NCBI RefSeq assembly: GCF_017743995.1
Contig: NZ_JAGHRB010000001.1
Coordinates: 186,001 to 250,000 of the forward strand
Direction of reading: 5' to 3'
Origin: Ruegeria sp. R13_0
GTDB lineage: Bacteria > Pseudomonadota > Alphaproteobacteria > Rhodobacterales > Rhodobacteraceae
Length of the DNA: 64,000 nucleotides
Positions within the stretch are counted from its first letter, which is position 1; each line of letters opens with the position of its first letter. Under the pieces are notes generated by a model. It ran no database searches, had not been told where the DNA came from, and was given only the letters and a program-made list of their open reading frames with translations. Shown in pieces: positions 35,978 through 43,583 of the stretch. A program made the position numbers and the translations under genes.

Positions 35978-38437
35978 TTACCTCCGGTGCGGCGCGTAGG
36001 ACGTATCGGTGTCGTCCAGCTTGGCCCGCCCCCCACGTACCGAGGATTCGTAGGTGCCGTCGCCATAGAGGCGATAGTCCACGATCACGGTGTCTTCGGT
36101 GAAGGTCCAGTTGAAGTTGTAGATCATCGTCACCTTGACAACGGCGACGTTTACACCTGTCTGCCGGGTGGAATTGGCGGTCTCCAGCAGCGGCTCAATA
36201 TGCATGTCGATCCGCAGCGCGCCGCCCATAGCATCGTTCAGGACATGTGGCGCGGGTTCGATCACGATGCCGCCAACGCCTGTTCCATCATGCAAGAACC
36301 GCATGTTGAAATGAGCATACATTGTCCGCACACCGCCATCGTAGACGGGCGAGGCGACCTCGAGGTTGGTTTGCCGCAGCTGATCCCGAGGGACCGGGAT
36401 ATCCGGCGTCGGGTGGCCTCCGGCTGGCAACCAGCCCGCCATGTTCGACAGGTTCCAGGTGATGTCGCCGGATGAACTTTGGAAGGCGGCGATCCCGGCG
36501 GCGGCCAGTATCTCGACACCCGCGACGGCGGCGGCAGCGCCCGCACCTCCGGTCATTGCGTGGCCGTATTGGGGGCGGTGCGGATGAGATGGATAGTAGC
36601 CTTGTGAGGACGCCACAGGGGTGGTGCCTCCGGACAGGGCCCAGTCGCGTTTGGCTGGCGTCAACCAGACGCCGCGATTGCGGAACTGGTTGCCCGGAAC
36701 ACGCGAGGAATGAACGCCAACAACGGGCATCGCGCCGGTGTCAGATCCATCGCCCTGGATGAAGACCGGCGACCCCGAATTGCCCGAGAGTGTTTGCAGA
36801 TTGTAGAGGATGCATTCCCCACCATGGGCGATCTCGCGGATGATATCGGCATCCATACGCTGGCGATAGTCAGCCTGCGCCGTCGGCAGCAGGTCCTGCC
36901 AGTCAATGTCGTTGTCGCGTTGTGCGCTGCTTGAGGCGCCGTAGCCGCAGACGGCAATTTGCAGATCCTGGGAGGGGCTGAAATTGGCAATCTGGAAGTA
37001 CTGGCCGTTCGGGGCCGCGTTTGCGACGCGAACAATGGCAAGGTCATGCCCCATGCTGGTGTCGCTGTCAGAGCCGTCATAGAGCGGGTGGAGCGTCACA
37101 TCCGAGGCGGGCGTGATTGTCTCGACACTGATCGCATCGCGTGCGTTCAGGGTTCCGTCGCTTGAATTCATGGCCGCATAGACCTTGCCGGTATGGGCCA
37201 TGTTGTATCTGCGGCTTTCCGCGTAGTTATGCGCGTTGGTCAGGATCAGGTTCGGTGCAATGTAGAACCCGGTTCCGGTGAAAGACGCGGTGTGATTGCC
37301 CGACTTGGCCCGCGCCTCCATCTCAAGCAACGCGATGGCCGAAAACGGGAAGGCCCGCGTGTCATTGACCCCGGCTGTAAAGGATTCGTAGCGCGACCAC
37401 GCCTCGCGCAGCTTGTTGATGATATCCAGCGGGTTCAGGCTGTCGAACTCGGGCAGGACATAGTCGAACGGGCGCGCATAGGCGGCTTGCTGGGCGGGCG
37501 CGTTCTGAGGCGGCATTGCCGGAGCGGCTGGAGCTGGGGCGGCTTGGCCTGGCATAACGGGCTGAGGCACGGGGGCGGCTTGGCCCGGCATGACCGGCTG
37601 CGGCGCAGGTGCAGCTTGGCCCGGCATAACCGGCATTGGGGCGGGCGCGGCCTGTCCGGGCATCACAGGCATGGGCGCGGGCGCTGCATCGCCCGGCATC
37701 ACCGGCATAGGTTGCGGGGCCGCTTGCCCGGGCATCACGGCGGCCGGAGGGGGGGCTGCAGGGGGAGGAGCGCCAAAGCCGTCATCGTAATCCATTGCAG
37801 GCTGCGCCGGTTGCGAGGTGACAGGCGCGGGGGCCTGTGCCTGATTGTGGGATTGGTGCATGAATCCGCTGGGTTGTTGGTTCATTGGATCAGGTCCCTT
37901 TCGTGGAAGGCCCGCGCTTGGAAGGTTGGCAGGACGGGAAAGTGGGGTTGCAGAAGAGGGCGTTTCCGGGTCGGGCTGATCTCCGGCCCAGTGCAGAGGC
38001 GCCTCTTCCGTTTGCGAGGATGTCCGGTTGGCAAAACCGAACCGGCGATAAAGCCCGGCACCTGTGAAATGCGACGCGCTGACGTAAACGCCCTCGGCGT
38101 CTGGTCGAAACAGGGCGAGGCGATTGCCGTCCTGGCGCGCATCGAACAGAGCGGCGGCGGCATAGATCCGGTCGGCGGATTTGAGTTTGATCAGCTTGCC
38201 GGGCGGTATCTCGACAATGGCGTCGCCACCATGAACCGGAAATCGGCCCGAAAAGATGATGAAATTCGCCTCGGAACGGTCGCGGGTCGCTTCGGGAAGG
38301 AAAAGCCCGGGGTCCGTCGCCAGGACCAGCTCCAACCAGAACTGCCGACCAATCGACGGTGCGTTCACGGCCACGCGGTAGCTGAGCGTGGGTCGCTGGT
38401 CCGTGACGGTCATACGAGTTGGGCGAAGCTGGATCAT
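35978..38437 (-). CDS. Trypsin-like serine protease with Pro-rich repeat linker and extra domains (819 aa)
   Basis: Domains in order: a beta-rich N-terminal domain (~1-145; RPTLSYRVAVNAPSIGRQFW...); a Pro/Ala/Gln-rich linker with six 12-residue repeats (~234-305, unit VMPGQAAPAPMP); a V8/trypsin-like protease (~350-605); and a C-terminal domain (~640-819) with a Gly/Ala-rich start and a beta-rich end (VNVAVVKVTMIYNFNWTF). The triad is complete: His403 in LTNAHNY, Asp465 in GHDLAIVRV and Ser554 in SGNSGSPVF. There is no signal peptide, so it is probably a cytoplasmic enzyme. It overlaps the 75-aa first gene by ATGA. The target may be one of the operon's own proteins (inference). Confidence 0.88.
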   Translation of the reverse strand: MIQLRPTRMTVTDQRPTLSYRVAVNAPSIGRQFWLELVLATDPGLFLPEATRDRSEANFIIFSGRFPVHGGDAIVEIPPGKLIKLKSADRIYAAAALFDARQDGNRLALFRPDAEGVYVSASHFTGAGLYRRFGFANRTSSQTEEAPLHWAGDQPDPETPSSATPLSRPANLPSAGLPRKGPDPMNQQPSGFMHQSHNQAQAPAPVTSQPAQPAMDYDDGFGAPPPAAPPPAAVMPGQAAPQPMPVMPGDAAPAPMPVMPGQAAPAPMPVMPGQAAPAPQPVMPGQAAPVPQPVMPGQAAPAPAAPAMPPQNAPAQQAAYARPFDYVLPEFDSLNPLDIINKLREAWSRYESFTAGVNDTRAFPFSAIALLEMEARAKSGNHTASFTGTGFYIAPNLILTNAHNYAESRRYNMAHTGKVYAAMNSSDGTLNARDAISVETITPASDVTLHPLYDGSDSDTSMGHDLAIVRVANAAPNGQYFQIANFSPSQDLQIAVCGYGASSSAQRDNDIDWQDLLPTAQADYRQRMDADIIREIAHGGECILYNLQTLSGNSGSPVFIQGDGSDTGAMPVVGVHSSRVPGNQFRNRGVWLTPAKRDWALSGGTTPVASSQGYYPSHPHRPQYGHAMTGGAGAAAAVAGVEILAAAGIAAFQSSSGDITWNLSNMAGWLPAGGHPTPDIPVPRDQLRQTNLEVASPVYDGGVRTMYAHFNMRFLHDGTGVGGIVIEPAPHVLNDAMGGALRIDMHIEPLLETANSTRQTGVNVAVVKVTMIYNFNWTFTEDTVIVDYRLYGDGTYESSVRGGRAKLDDTDTSYAPHRR
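37523..37738 (-). repeat. Six 36-bp coding repeats in the protease linker
   Basis: Six direct units of 36 bp encode 12-residue repeats (VMPG[Q/D]AAP[Q/A/V]P[M/Q]P and close variants). The units differ slightly at DNA level and remain in frame. Copy number could change by slippage and alter the distance between the protease and its N-terminal domain. Confidence 0.85.
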
Positions 38438-38661
38438 CGGCGCGTCTCTTCATCTGCCAAAAAGGCCTGAAGGATCGCGGGCAGATCGCTCAGCTTCCGG
38501 AACGGGGCTGGCTCGGCTATGCGTCCGGGCAGCTTTGGGTCGGCCTCCCAGATGGCGCCTTCAACGGCGTCGCCACTGGACTGCGGTCGCTGCCAGATCG
38601 AAACCAGAAATCGGCGGTTTCGCCTCGGCGCTCTGTCGCTATCAGACGATTCGGCTGTCAT
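38434..38661 (-). CDS. Small first protein of the two-protease operon (75 aa)
   Basis: The core reads RRFLVSIWQRPQSSGDAV...GAIWEADPKLPGR...FRKLSDLPAILQAFLADE. This strand - tryptophan - strand - helix pattern ending in 'F..L.dLp..L..F' is seen in many small bacterial proteins of unknown role. No classical ribosome site precedes the ATG, and the putative activator repeats end only 22 bases upstream, so the mRNA may be leaderless or nearly so. The stop overlaps the protease start (ATGA). Confidence 0.72.
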   Translation of the reverse strand: MTAESSDSDRAPRRNRRFLVSIWQRPQSSGDAVEGAIWEADPKLPGRIAEPAPFRKLSDLPAILQAFLADEETRR

Positions 38662-38683
38662 GGAGACCAGCGTGACCGGGCGC

Positions 38684-38721
38684 TCTCACCCTAGTCTCAC
38701 ACGGCTCTAACACGTCTCACA
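38684..38721 (-). promoter_or_regulatory. Four direct heptamer repeats, putative SARP activator site
   Basis: On the minus strand, in order of transcription, the heptamers TGTGAGA, TGTTAGA, TGTGAGA and GGTGAGA start at 38721, 38712, 38701 and 38690. The last three are spaced exactly 11 bp apart and the first is 9 bp away. SARP activators typically bind direct heptamer repeats with 11-bp spacing just upstream of a -10 box. The site lies between the regulator's terminator and the first operon gene, where such an activator should act. Binding is inferred. Confidence 0.7.
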
Positions 38722-38746
38722 CAGGATTAAGGCAGCGGGCGGCACG

Positions 38747-38771
38747 AAAAAAGCCCCTGCGGAACAGGGGC
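38747..38771 (-). terminator. Rho-independent terminator of the SARP gene
   Basis: On the minus strand, GCCCCTG, a 5-base loop and CAGGGGC form a 7-bp stem followed directly by TTTTTT. It lies 37 bases after the regulator stop codon and before the operon's repeats, so the regulator and the operon should be separate transcripts. Confidence 0.85.
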
Positions 38772-38807
38772 CTGAGAATGTGTTGATATGGCAGGTGTTT
38801 AGGAGGG

Positions 38808-39635
38808 CTAGGCCTTGCCCAGCAACGTGTCCCGAGCCGTTTCGATATGGTCAATCGCGGACTCGACCGCCTTGATCGAAGGGCGCATGACAACGGTGGA
38901 TTTTCGGGTCTTCCGCGCAATCTTCAAAGCATCCAACGCGCTTGCCGTTTCCAGAGTTGTCCCCGGATCGACCAGTTTCTGCATGACGTCATACTGACGC
39001 TTTGCCGCGCTGAACTGGTGTCGTTGCCCGTGAAGCTCGATCAGTTCGAGGTGCCCGGTCTCAAGCGTTGGTTCTAGCTGCAGCAGCCGCTCGGCCAGTT
39101 CCGAAACACGGGCCCAGCGTTCCTGTTTGCGCATGTAGCGCAGCAGAGCTTCGATGATCGTCAGATGAGCGCTTCGGAGGGACTCGCGCGTGACGAGGCT
39201 CCAGTGATCCTGAGCGAAGGGCAGAAACTCGGTATTGCAGTCGTCGATACAGGCCAAAGCTGCATCTGCCTCATCGGTTGTGGTCAGGTTGTTGCGCAGG
39301 ACGGATCGGGCCATGTCACCCAAAGCGATCACGTCACAATCGAACGGTTCGGGCGCGGCATATGTGAGGGCATCCCGGCCGTTGGTGATCGTGTGACCTT
39401 GCACGCCCGCAGCTTGCAGCAGTTTGCGCAGGCGCCACAACATCGTGTTCAGACGGTCCCTTGCTTTTTCCGGGCTTGCTTCACCCCAAAGTGTTTCTTC
39501 GATCCGATCGCGGCCCACGGGTCGGCCATGATTCAACACCAGCATTGCAGCCAAAGTGCACAGTCCGCCTGACGGTATTTTCACCGTTCCGGACGCACCA
39601 ACCAGGCTGTGACCATTGAGGAAGATCCAGCGCAT
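38808..39635 (-). CDS. SARP-type transcriptional activator (winged helix + BTAD)
   Basis: This 275-residue protein has an OmpR/PhoB-like winged helix (residues ~1-95) with VGRDRIEETLWGEASPEKAR and LNTMLWRLRKLLQAAG, matching the SARP pattern 'L...LWGe..P..AR..L...v.rLR..L'. A bacterial transcriptional activation domain follows (~100-245), with ERWARVSELAERLLQLEPTLETGHLELIELH. No ATPase or sensor domain follows, so it is of the small AfsR/SARP kind. It is transcribed in the same direction as the large operon, which starts 147 bases downstream. It is the likely activator acting on the repeats at 38684. Confidence 0.85.
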   Translation of the reverse strand: MRWIFLNGHSLVGASGTVKIPSGGLCTLAAMLVLNHGRPVGRDRIEETLWGEASPEKARDRLNTMLWRLRKLLQAAGVQGHTITNGRDALTYAAPEPFDCDVIALGDMARSVLRNNLTTTDEADAALACIDDCNTEFLPFAQDHWSLVTRESLRSAHLTIIEALLRYMRKQERWARVSELAERLLQLEPTLETGHLELIELHGQRHQFSAAKRQYDVMQKLVDPGTTLETASALDALKIARKTRKSTVVMRPSIKAVESAIDHIETARDTLLGKA

Positions 39636-39788
39636 TCAAACCTCCGGTAAAACAAATTTTAGTAGAATAAGCCTCCGAGCGTACAGCGTGGGATAGTTGT
39701 TGGGCAAGGTTTGCTAAGGCCCGTCTTGGCCTTTTATGGGCGCTAAAACAGGTTTAGGCGATAATCCGCTTGCCCTTACGTAAACTTG

Positions 39789-40421
39789 TCAGCTCGCGTC
39801 GGGTTGGTTTTCCGGGCGCGCCTGATCAAAAGCGGCAAGGGACAGCGCGTGTTCTTCGATCTCCAGCAGTCGCGGAAAGCGTGTCATGTCCACCCCCCAG
39901 CGATGCGCGTTATAGAGCTGGGGGACAAGGCAGATATCGGCGAGGGTCGGGGTATCTGCGAAACTGAACCGAGTACCGCCAGGCAAAAGCGCTTGATAGG
40001 CGGCAAATCCTTCGGTCATCCAATGGTGGAACCAAGCGGTCTGCCCGGCGGAGTCCATTCCCAATTGAGATTTGAGGTAGGTCATAACCCGCAGGTTATT
40101 CACCGGGTGGATGTCCATCGCGATGGTGTGCGCGGCGGCTTGGATGCGCGCGCGCAGCAGGGGTTGGGCGGGCAGCAGCTGAGGTTCTGGCGCTATGGCC
40201 TCCAGATAATCGATGATGGCGAGCGACTGAGTCAGGACCGTGCCGTCTTCGAGAACCAGGGTCGGAACACCCTTGCCAGGGTTGAGCGCGGAGTAGTCGG
40301 GTTCGCTTTGCTCTCCGGCGACCAGATCGACCGGGCAGTAGGCGTAGCTGAGGCCCTTGAGATTCAAGGCGATGCGAACCCGGTACGAAGTGGTCGAGCG
40401 CCAGTAGGAATAGAGCTTCAT
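39789..40421 (-). CDS. maiA: Maleylacetoacetate isomerase (zeta-class GST)
   Basis: This 210-residue glutathione-dependent cis-trans isomerase of tyrosine/homogentisate degradation converts maleylacetoacetate to fumarylacetoacetate. The N-terminal glutathione site reads YSYWRSTTSYRVRIALNLKG (zeta-class SS[TC]xSxRVRIAL type), followed by NPGKGVPTL and the thioredoxin-fold TQSLAIIDYLE. The C-terminal helix domain has IHPVNNLRV and FADTPTLADICLVPQLYNA. The ATG at 40421 starts MKLYSYW; the upstream in-frame extension has no family match. Other homogentisate genes are not next to it. Confidence 0.85.
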   Translation of the reverse strand: MKLYSYWRSTTSYRVRIALNLKGLSYAYCPVDLVAGEQSEPDYSALNPGKGVPTLVLEDGTVLTQSLAIIDYLEAIAPEPQLLPAQPLLRARIQAAAHTIAMDIHPVNNLRVMTYLKSQLGMDSAGQTAWFHHWMTEGFAAYQALLPGGTRFSFADTPTLADICLVPQLYNAHRWGVDMTRFPRLLEIEEHALSLAAFDQARPENQPDAS

Positions 40422-40691
40422 GATATCATCCCGTCGTTGCTGCAGCATTGTTACATCTGTAACGAAATTCAACCTGAAAAATTGCGACATGAAACTGGCG
40501 TTTGCCTGAGACCGGTTTGCGTCTCTCTACGAACACTCGATGTTGACAAGATCGGGGTGTTGCGATGACAAGCAGAAGGGGGGTGCGTGAACTTGAAGTT
40601 GTGTCCTTATGTGACCGCAGAACATGCTAAAACTTCGGGCTGCGGTCCGCCCGAGAAAACATCTGTCAACCTGACTAAAGGGTCTTAAGAA

Positions 40692-41423
40692 ATGAACATA
40701 GCCTGCTGGTCTGGCCCCAGAAATCTGTCCACTGCGATGATGTATGCCTTTGGCGCGCGCGCCGATTGCGCTGTCTGGGATGAGCCGTTCTACGCGGCCT
40801 ATCTGGCCGAGACCGGGCTGGATCATCCGATGGGAGATCGGATCATCGCCGAGGGCGAAACGGACCCCCTTCAGGTCGGGCAAGGTTGCGCAGCGCAGCC
40901 GCCCGAAGGTAAGGCGCATATCTACCAGAAACACATGACCCAGCATATGGTTTGGGGCTTGGATCAGCCCTGGATGGATGGGTTGAAACATATCTTTCTG
41001 ATCCGCCACCCCGCGCGTGTGCTGGCCAGCTATGCCGCAAAACGCGAAGACCCGACGCTTGAGGATATCGGTTTTGTACAACAGGCCGAGATCTACGATC
41101 TGATCCGTGCGCGAACTGGGGCAGGGGTGATCGTCGACAGCTATGACATTCGCCAGGCGCCCGAACAGATGTTGCGGAAACTATGTGCGGCAATTGATCT
41201 GCCCTTTGACCCGGCCATGTTATCGTGGCCTGCGGGCGGCCATCCTTCGGATGGTGTTTGGGCCAGCCACTGGTACGCGGCCGTGCATGCTTCAACCGGG
41301 TTTGCGGGCGCTGAGGGGGCGCTGCCGACCTTGCCGCCTGCGCTTCAATCCGTCTGCGATGCGGCGATGCCATATTATGAGCGGCTCAAGGCGGATGCAC
41401 TTGTTCTGGAAGGTGATGCATGA
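40692..41423 (+). CDS. Sulfotransferase-like P-loop protein
   Basis: This 243-residue protein has an N-terminal nucleotide (PAPS)-type loop, CWSGPRNLSTAMMYAFG, replacing the usual Walker A. HIFLIRHPARVLASYA is the conserved 3'-phosphate-binding Arg/Ser region of sulfotransferases. It overlaps the class IV aminotransferase gene by ATGA. Plant branched-chain-aminotransferase-like proteins carry a similar two-part arrangement in one chain (recalled, not checked), which suggests a working pair. The substrate is unknown. Confidence 0.78.
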   Translation: MNIACWSGPRNLSTAMMYAFGARADCAVWDEPFYAAYLAETGLDHPMGDRIIAEGETDPLQVGQGCAAQPPEGKAHIYQKHMTQHMVWGLDQPWMDGLKHIFLIRHPARVLASYAAKREDPTLEDIGFVQQAEIYDLIRARTGAGVIVDSYDIRQAPEQMLRKLCAAIDLPFDPAMLSWPAGGHPSDGVWASHWYAAVHASTGFAGAEGALPTLPPALQSVCDAAMPYYERLKADALVLEGDA

Positions 41424-42346
41424 CAACTGAACTCTCAACCCACGACGCGGAATACGATGCCCGCAACGATGACCTGAAAATCTGGGTCGATGGCGCGCTG
41501 GTTCAAAAGGATGATGCCAAGGTCTCGGTCTATGATTCCGGGTTCATGCTGGGGGACGGCATGTGGGAAGGGCTGCGGCTCTATGATGGATGCTGGGCCT
41601 TCTTTGACGAACACATGGATCGGTTGTTTGACAGCTGCAAGGCCGTGTCACTGGACATAGGAAAAACGCGCGAGGAAATCCGCGAGATTCTGGACGCCAC
41701 CGCCGCCGCCAATAGCGCGACAACCGATGCCCACGCGCGGCTGATGATCACGCGCGGCCGCAAGGCCAAGCCGTTTCAGCATCCCAAGCTGTCGCGCTGG
41801 GGGCCGACGATTGTGGCCATCGTCGAACACTCCAAACCCGCCGAGGCGCTGGCCGCGCGGGGTATCCGTTTGGCGACAGTGCCACAGGTGCGGGGGTTGC
41901 CGACTAGCCAGGACGCGAAGTTCAACAGCCACTCCAAACTGAACTGTGTCATCGCCTGTTTGCAGGCGGAACAGGCAGGCGCGGATGAGGGGCTGATGCT
42001 GGACCCGCATGGCTTTGTGAACACCACCAACGCCTGCAACTTCTTCATCGTACGCAAGGGTGAGGTTTGGACCTCGACCGGGGACTATTGCATGAACGGG
42101 GTGACCCGGCAGAAGGTGATCGACCTGTGCCGCGCCAATGACATTCCGGTTTTTGAAAAGAACTACTCTCTCTACGAAGCCTATGGTGCGGATGAGGCGT
42201 TTCTGACAGGCACCTTCGGCGCGCAGACCCCAGTGGCAGAGATCGACGGCAAACAGATCGGAGAGGGTAAGGCCGGCCCGATGACATTGCGCATCCGCGC
42301 GCTCTACAAGGAACTGGTCGCCCGGAATGTGGCCGCGCAAACGTGA
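41420..42346 (+). CDS. Class IV aminotransferase (branched-chain/D-amino acid type)
   Basis: This 308-residue PLP enzyme of fold type IV has the usual N-terminal pattern KVSVYDSGFMLGDGMWEGLR. The PLP-lysine region is DAKFNSHSKLNCVIACLQA, with Lys in S-K-L-N, followed by GFVNTTNACNFFIV (the E-x-x-x-x-N-F region with Thr where Glu is common) and LTGTFGAQTPVAEIDG near the end. The change at the usual Glu, together with the coupled sulfotransferase-like gene, suggests it is not a plain branched-chain aminotransferase. The substrate is unknown. Confidence 0.85.
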   Translation: MTTELSTHDAEYDARNDDLKIWVDGALVQKDDAKVSVYDSGFMLGDGMWEGLRLYDGCWAFFDEHMDRLFDSCKAVSLDIGKTREEIREILDATAAANSATTDAHARLMITRGRKAKPFQHPKLSRWGPTIVAIVEHSKPAEALAARGIRLATVPQVRGLPTSQDAKFNSHSKLNCVIACLQAEQAGADEGLMLDPHGFVNTTNACNFFIVRKGEVWTSTGDYCMNGVTRQKVIDLCRANDIPVFEKNYSLYEAYGADEAFLTGTFGAQTPVAEIDGKQIGEGKAGPMTLRIRALYKELVARNVAAQT

Positions 42347-42666
42347 TCCTTGGCCAACCAGCGGGGTCGTGATCGCGCTGTTTGGGGTGCCCTGCCTCAA
42401 GGAAAGTAAGTGCCATTTAGTGCGGACAAAAAAGCAATTTTCATCTGGTCTAGGCGTTCAACAATATCTATGATAGCGCTAACCTTGAGGCGCGAGCAGC
42501 CGCCATTCAGACGTAAACGCTAAGGCATCCGCCGCCTTGGGTGGAGTTGGGACCTGTTCGGCGGTCATATGAGCGCAGTAACTTGGGTCGGTCTTCAAGT
42601 TTGCCTTTGGATAGGACCGGAGTTGTCGCGACACTGCGCGACCCGCTGGGGAAAAGGGGAGGCGAT
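42347..42666. other. Intergenic region upstream of the aldose epimerase gene
   Basis: This is about 320 bases without a convincing gene. It holds a LacI-like palindrome at 42471-42484 (TGATAGCGCTAACC, core TAGCGCTA) that could control the galM-type gene. No LacI gene lies next to it in this window. No clear terminator was seen for the aminotransferase gene. Confidence 0.45.
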
Positions 42667-43581
42667 TTGCAGATTGAACAGGTGCGGTTGCAAGACAAAG
42701 ACATGTCCGTCAGCCTCCTTAACTATGGCGCGATCACCCAAGGGTGGTGGATAGACGATACGCCGTTGATCCTCGGCTATGGCGATCCTCAGGCCTATCT
42801 GAACGATCCCTTTTATCATGGGGCAATAGTCGGGCGGGTGGCGAACCGGATAAAGGGTGCAGGCTTTGATCTTGAAGGCACGCGATACCGGCTGAACCCG
42901 AACGAGAGCGCCAATACACTGCACGGCGGGACCGAGGGCCTGTCTCGCCAAATCTGGACACTGCAGCAGCTTTCGGATCGTGAGGCGGTGATGAGTTACC
43001 TTTCCCCCGATGGCGAAGGCGGCTTTCCGGGCGAGGTCAGGTTCGTGCTGCACGTCTCGCTCAATTTTCCCAATCTGATCTATACCATCACGGCCCAGCC
43101 GGACCGGCCAACGCCGATCAGCATCGCGCAGCATAACTACTATACGCTTGGCAGTCCTGTAGGCGTTCAGGACTTCAGCCTCCGAATAGATGCCGGGCAT
43201 GTGCTTGAGACCGATGCGCAGGGTGTGCCAATCGGCAACCTGCAAGACGTACAAAACACGGCGCTAGATTTCACGCACCCGGGCCGCCCGGGCAAAAACA
43301 TCGATCATTTCTACGTGTTCGACAGCGATCGTGACGCGCAGCAGCCCATCGCGGCGATTGACGCCGCAAATGGGCTTGGATTGCGTGTATTCTCCGACCA
43401 GGCCGGGGCGCAGGTCTATTCTGCCGGTTCATTGGGGGCCCCGTTTCACGCGGGCGCGGGTCTGTGTTTTGAACCATCAGGCTATCCCAACGCGCCCAAC
43501 ATCAGCGCGTTCCCCGGCATGGTTTTTTCACCTGAGCGGCCCTATCATCAGACACTTACACTCAAACTCACAGGGACTTAG
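42667..43581 (+). CDS. galM: Aldose 1-epimerase (mutarotase)
   Basis: This enzyme of 304 residues from a TTG start at 42667 interconverts alpha and beta forms of aldoses. The TTG is preferred because a strong ribosome site (GGGGAGG) lies just before it. Motifs are GRVANRIKGA, NTLHGGTEG (catalytic-site His), IAQHNYYTLG (second His) and CFEPSGYPNAPN (catalytic Glu, usual form LEPQ.PDA.N). It would support use of xylose or other sugars from the nearby loci. Two bases separate it from the peroxidase gene. Confidence 0.88.
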   Translation: MQIEQVRLQDKDMSVSLLNYGAITQGWWIDDTPLILGYGDPQAYLNDPFYHGAIVGRVANRIKGAGFDLEGTRYRLNPNESANTLHGGTEGLSRQIWTLQQLSDREAVMSYLSPDGEGGFPGEVRFVLHVSLNFPNLIYTITAQPDRPTPISIAQHNYYTLGSPVGVQDFSLRIDAGHVLETDAQGVPIGNLQDVQNTALDFTHPGRPGKNIDHFYVFDSDRDAQQPIAAIDAANGLGLRVFSDQAGAQVYSAGSLGAPFHAGAGLCFEPSGYPNAPNISAFPGMVFSPERPYHQTLTLKLTGT

Positions 43582-43583
43582 GC

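Noticed and set aside
37523..37738. Direct repeats of 36 bp, considered as a CRISPR array
   Set aside because: The units are contiguous without spacers and lie in frame inside the protease gene, encoding a Pro-rich linker.
37193..38470. 425-residue plus-strand ORF
   Set aside because: It is antisense to the trypsin-like protease, including its 36-bp repeats; the product is a Gly/Arg/His-rich repeat artefact.
23292..38661. The operon as a prophage or tail-like particle
   Set aside because: No terminase, portal, sheath, baseplate, lysis or integrase pattern was seen, and no tRNA-attached repeats flank it.
39786..40568. 260-residue plus-strand ORF
   Set aside because: It is antisense to maleylacetoacetate isomerase, which has clear motifs.
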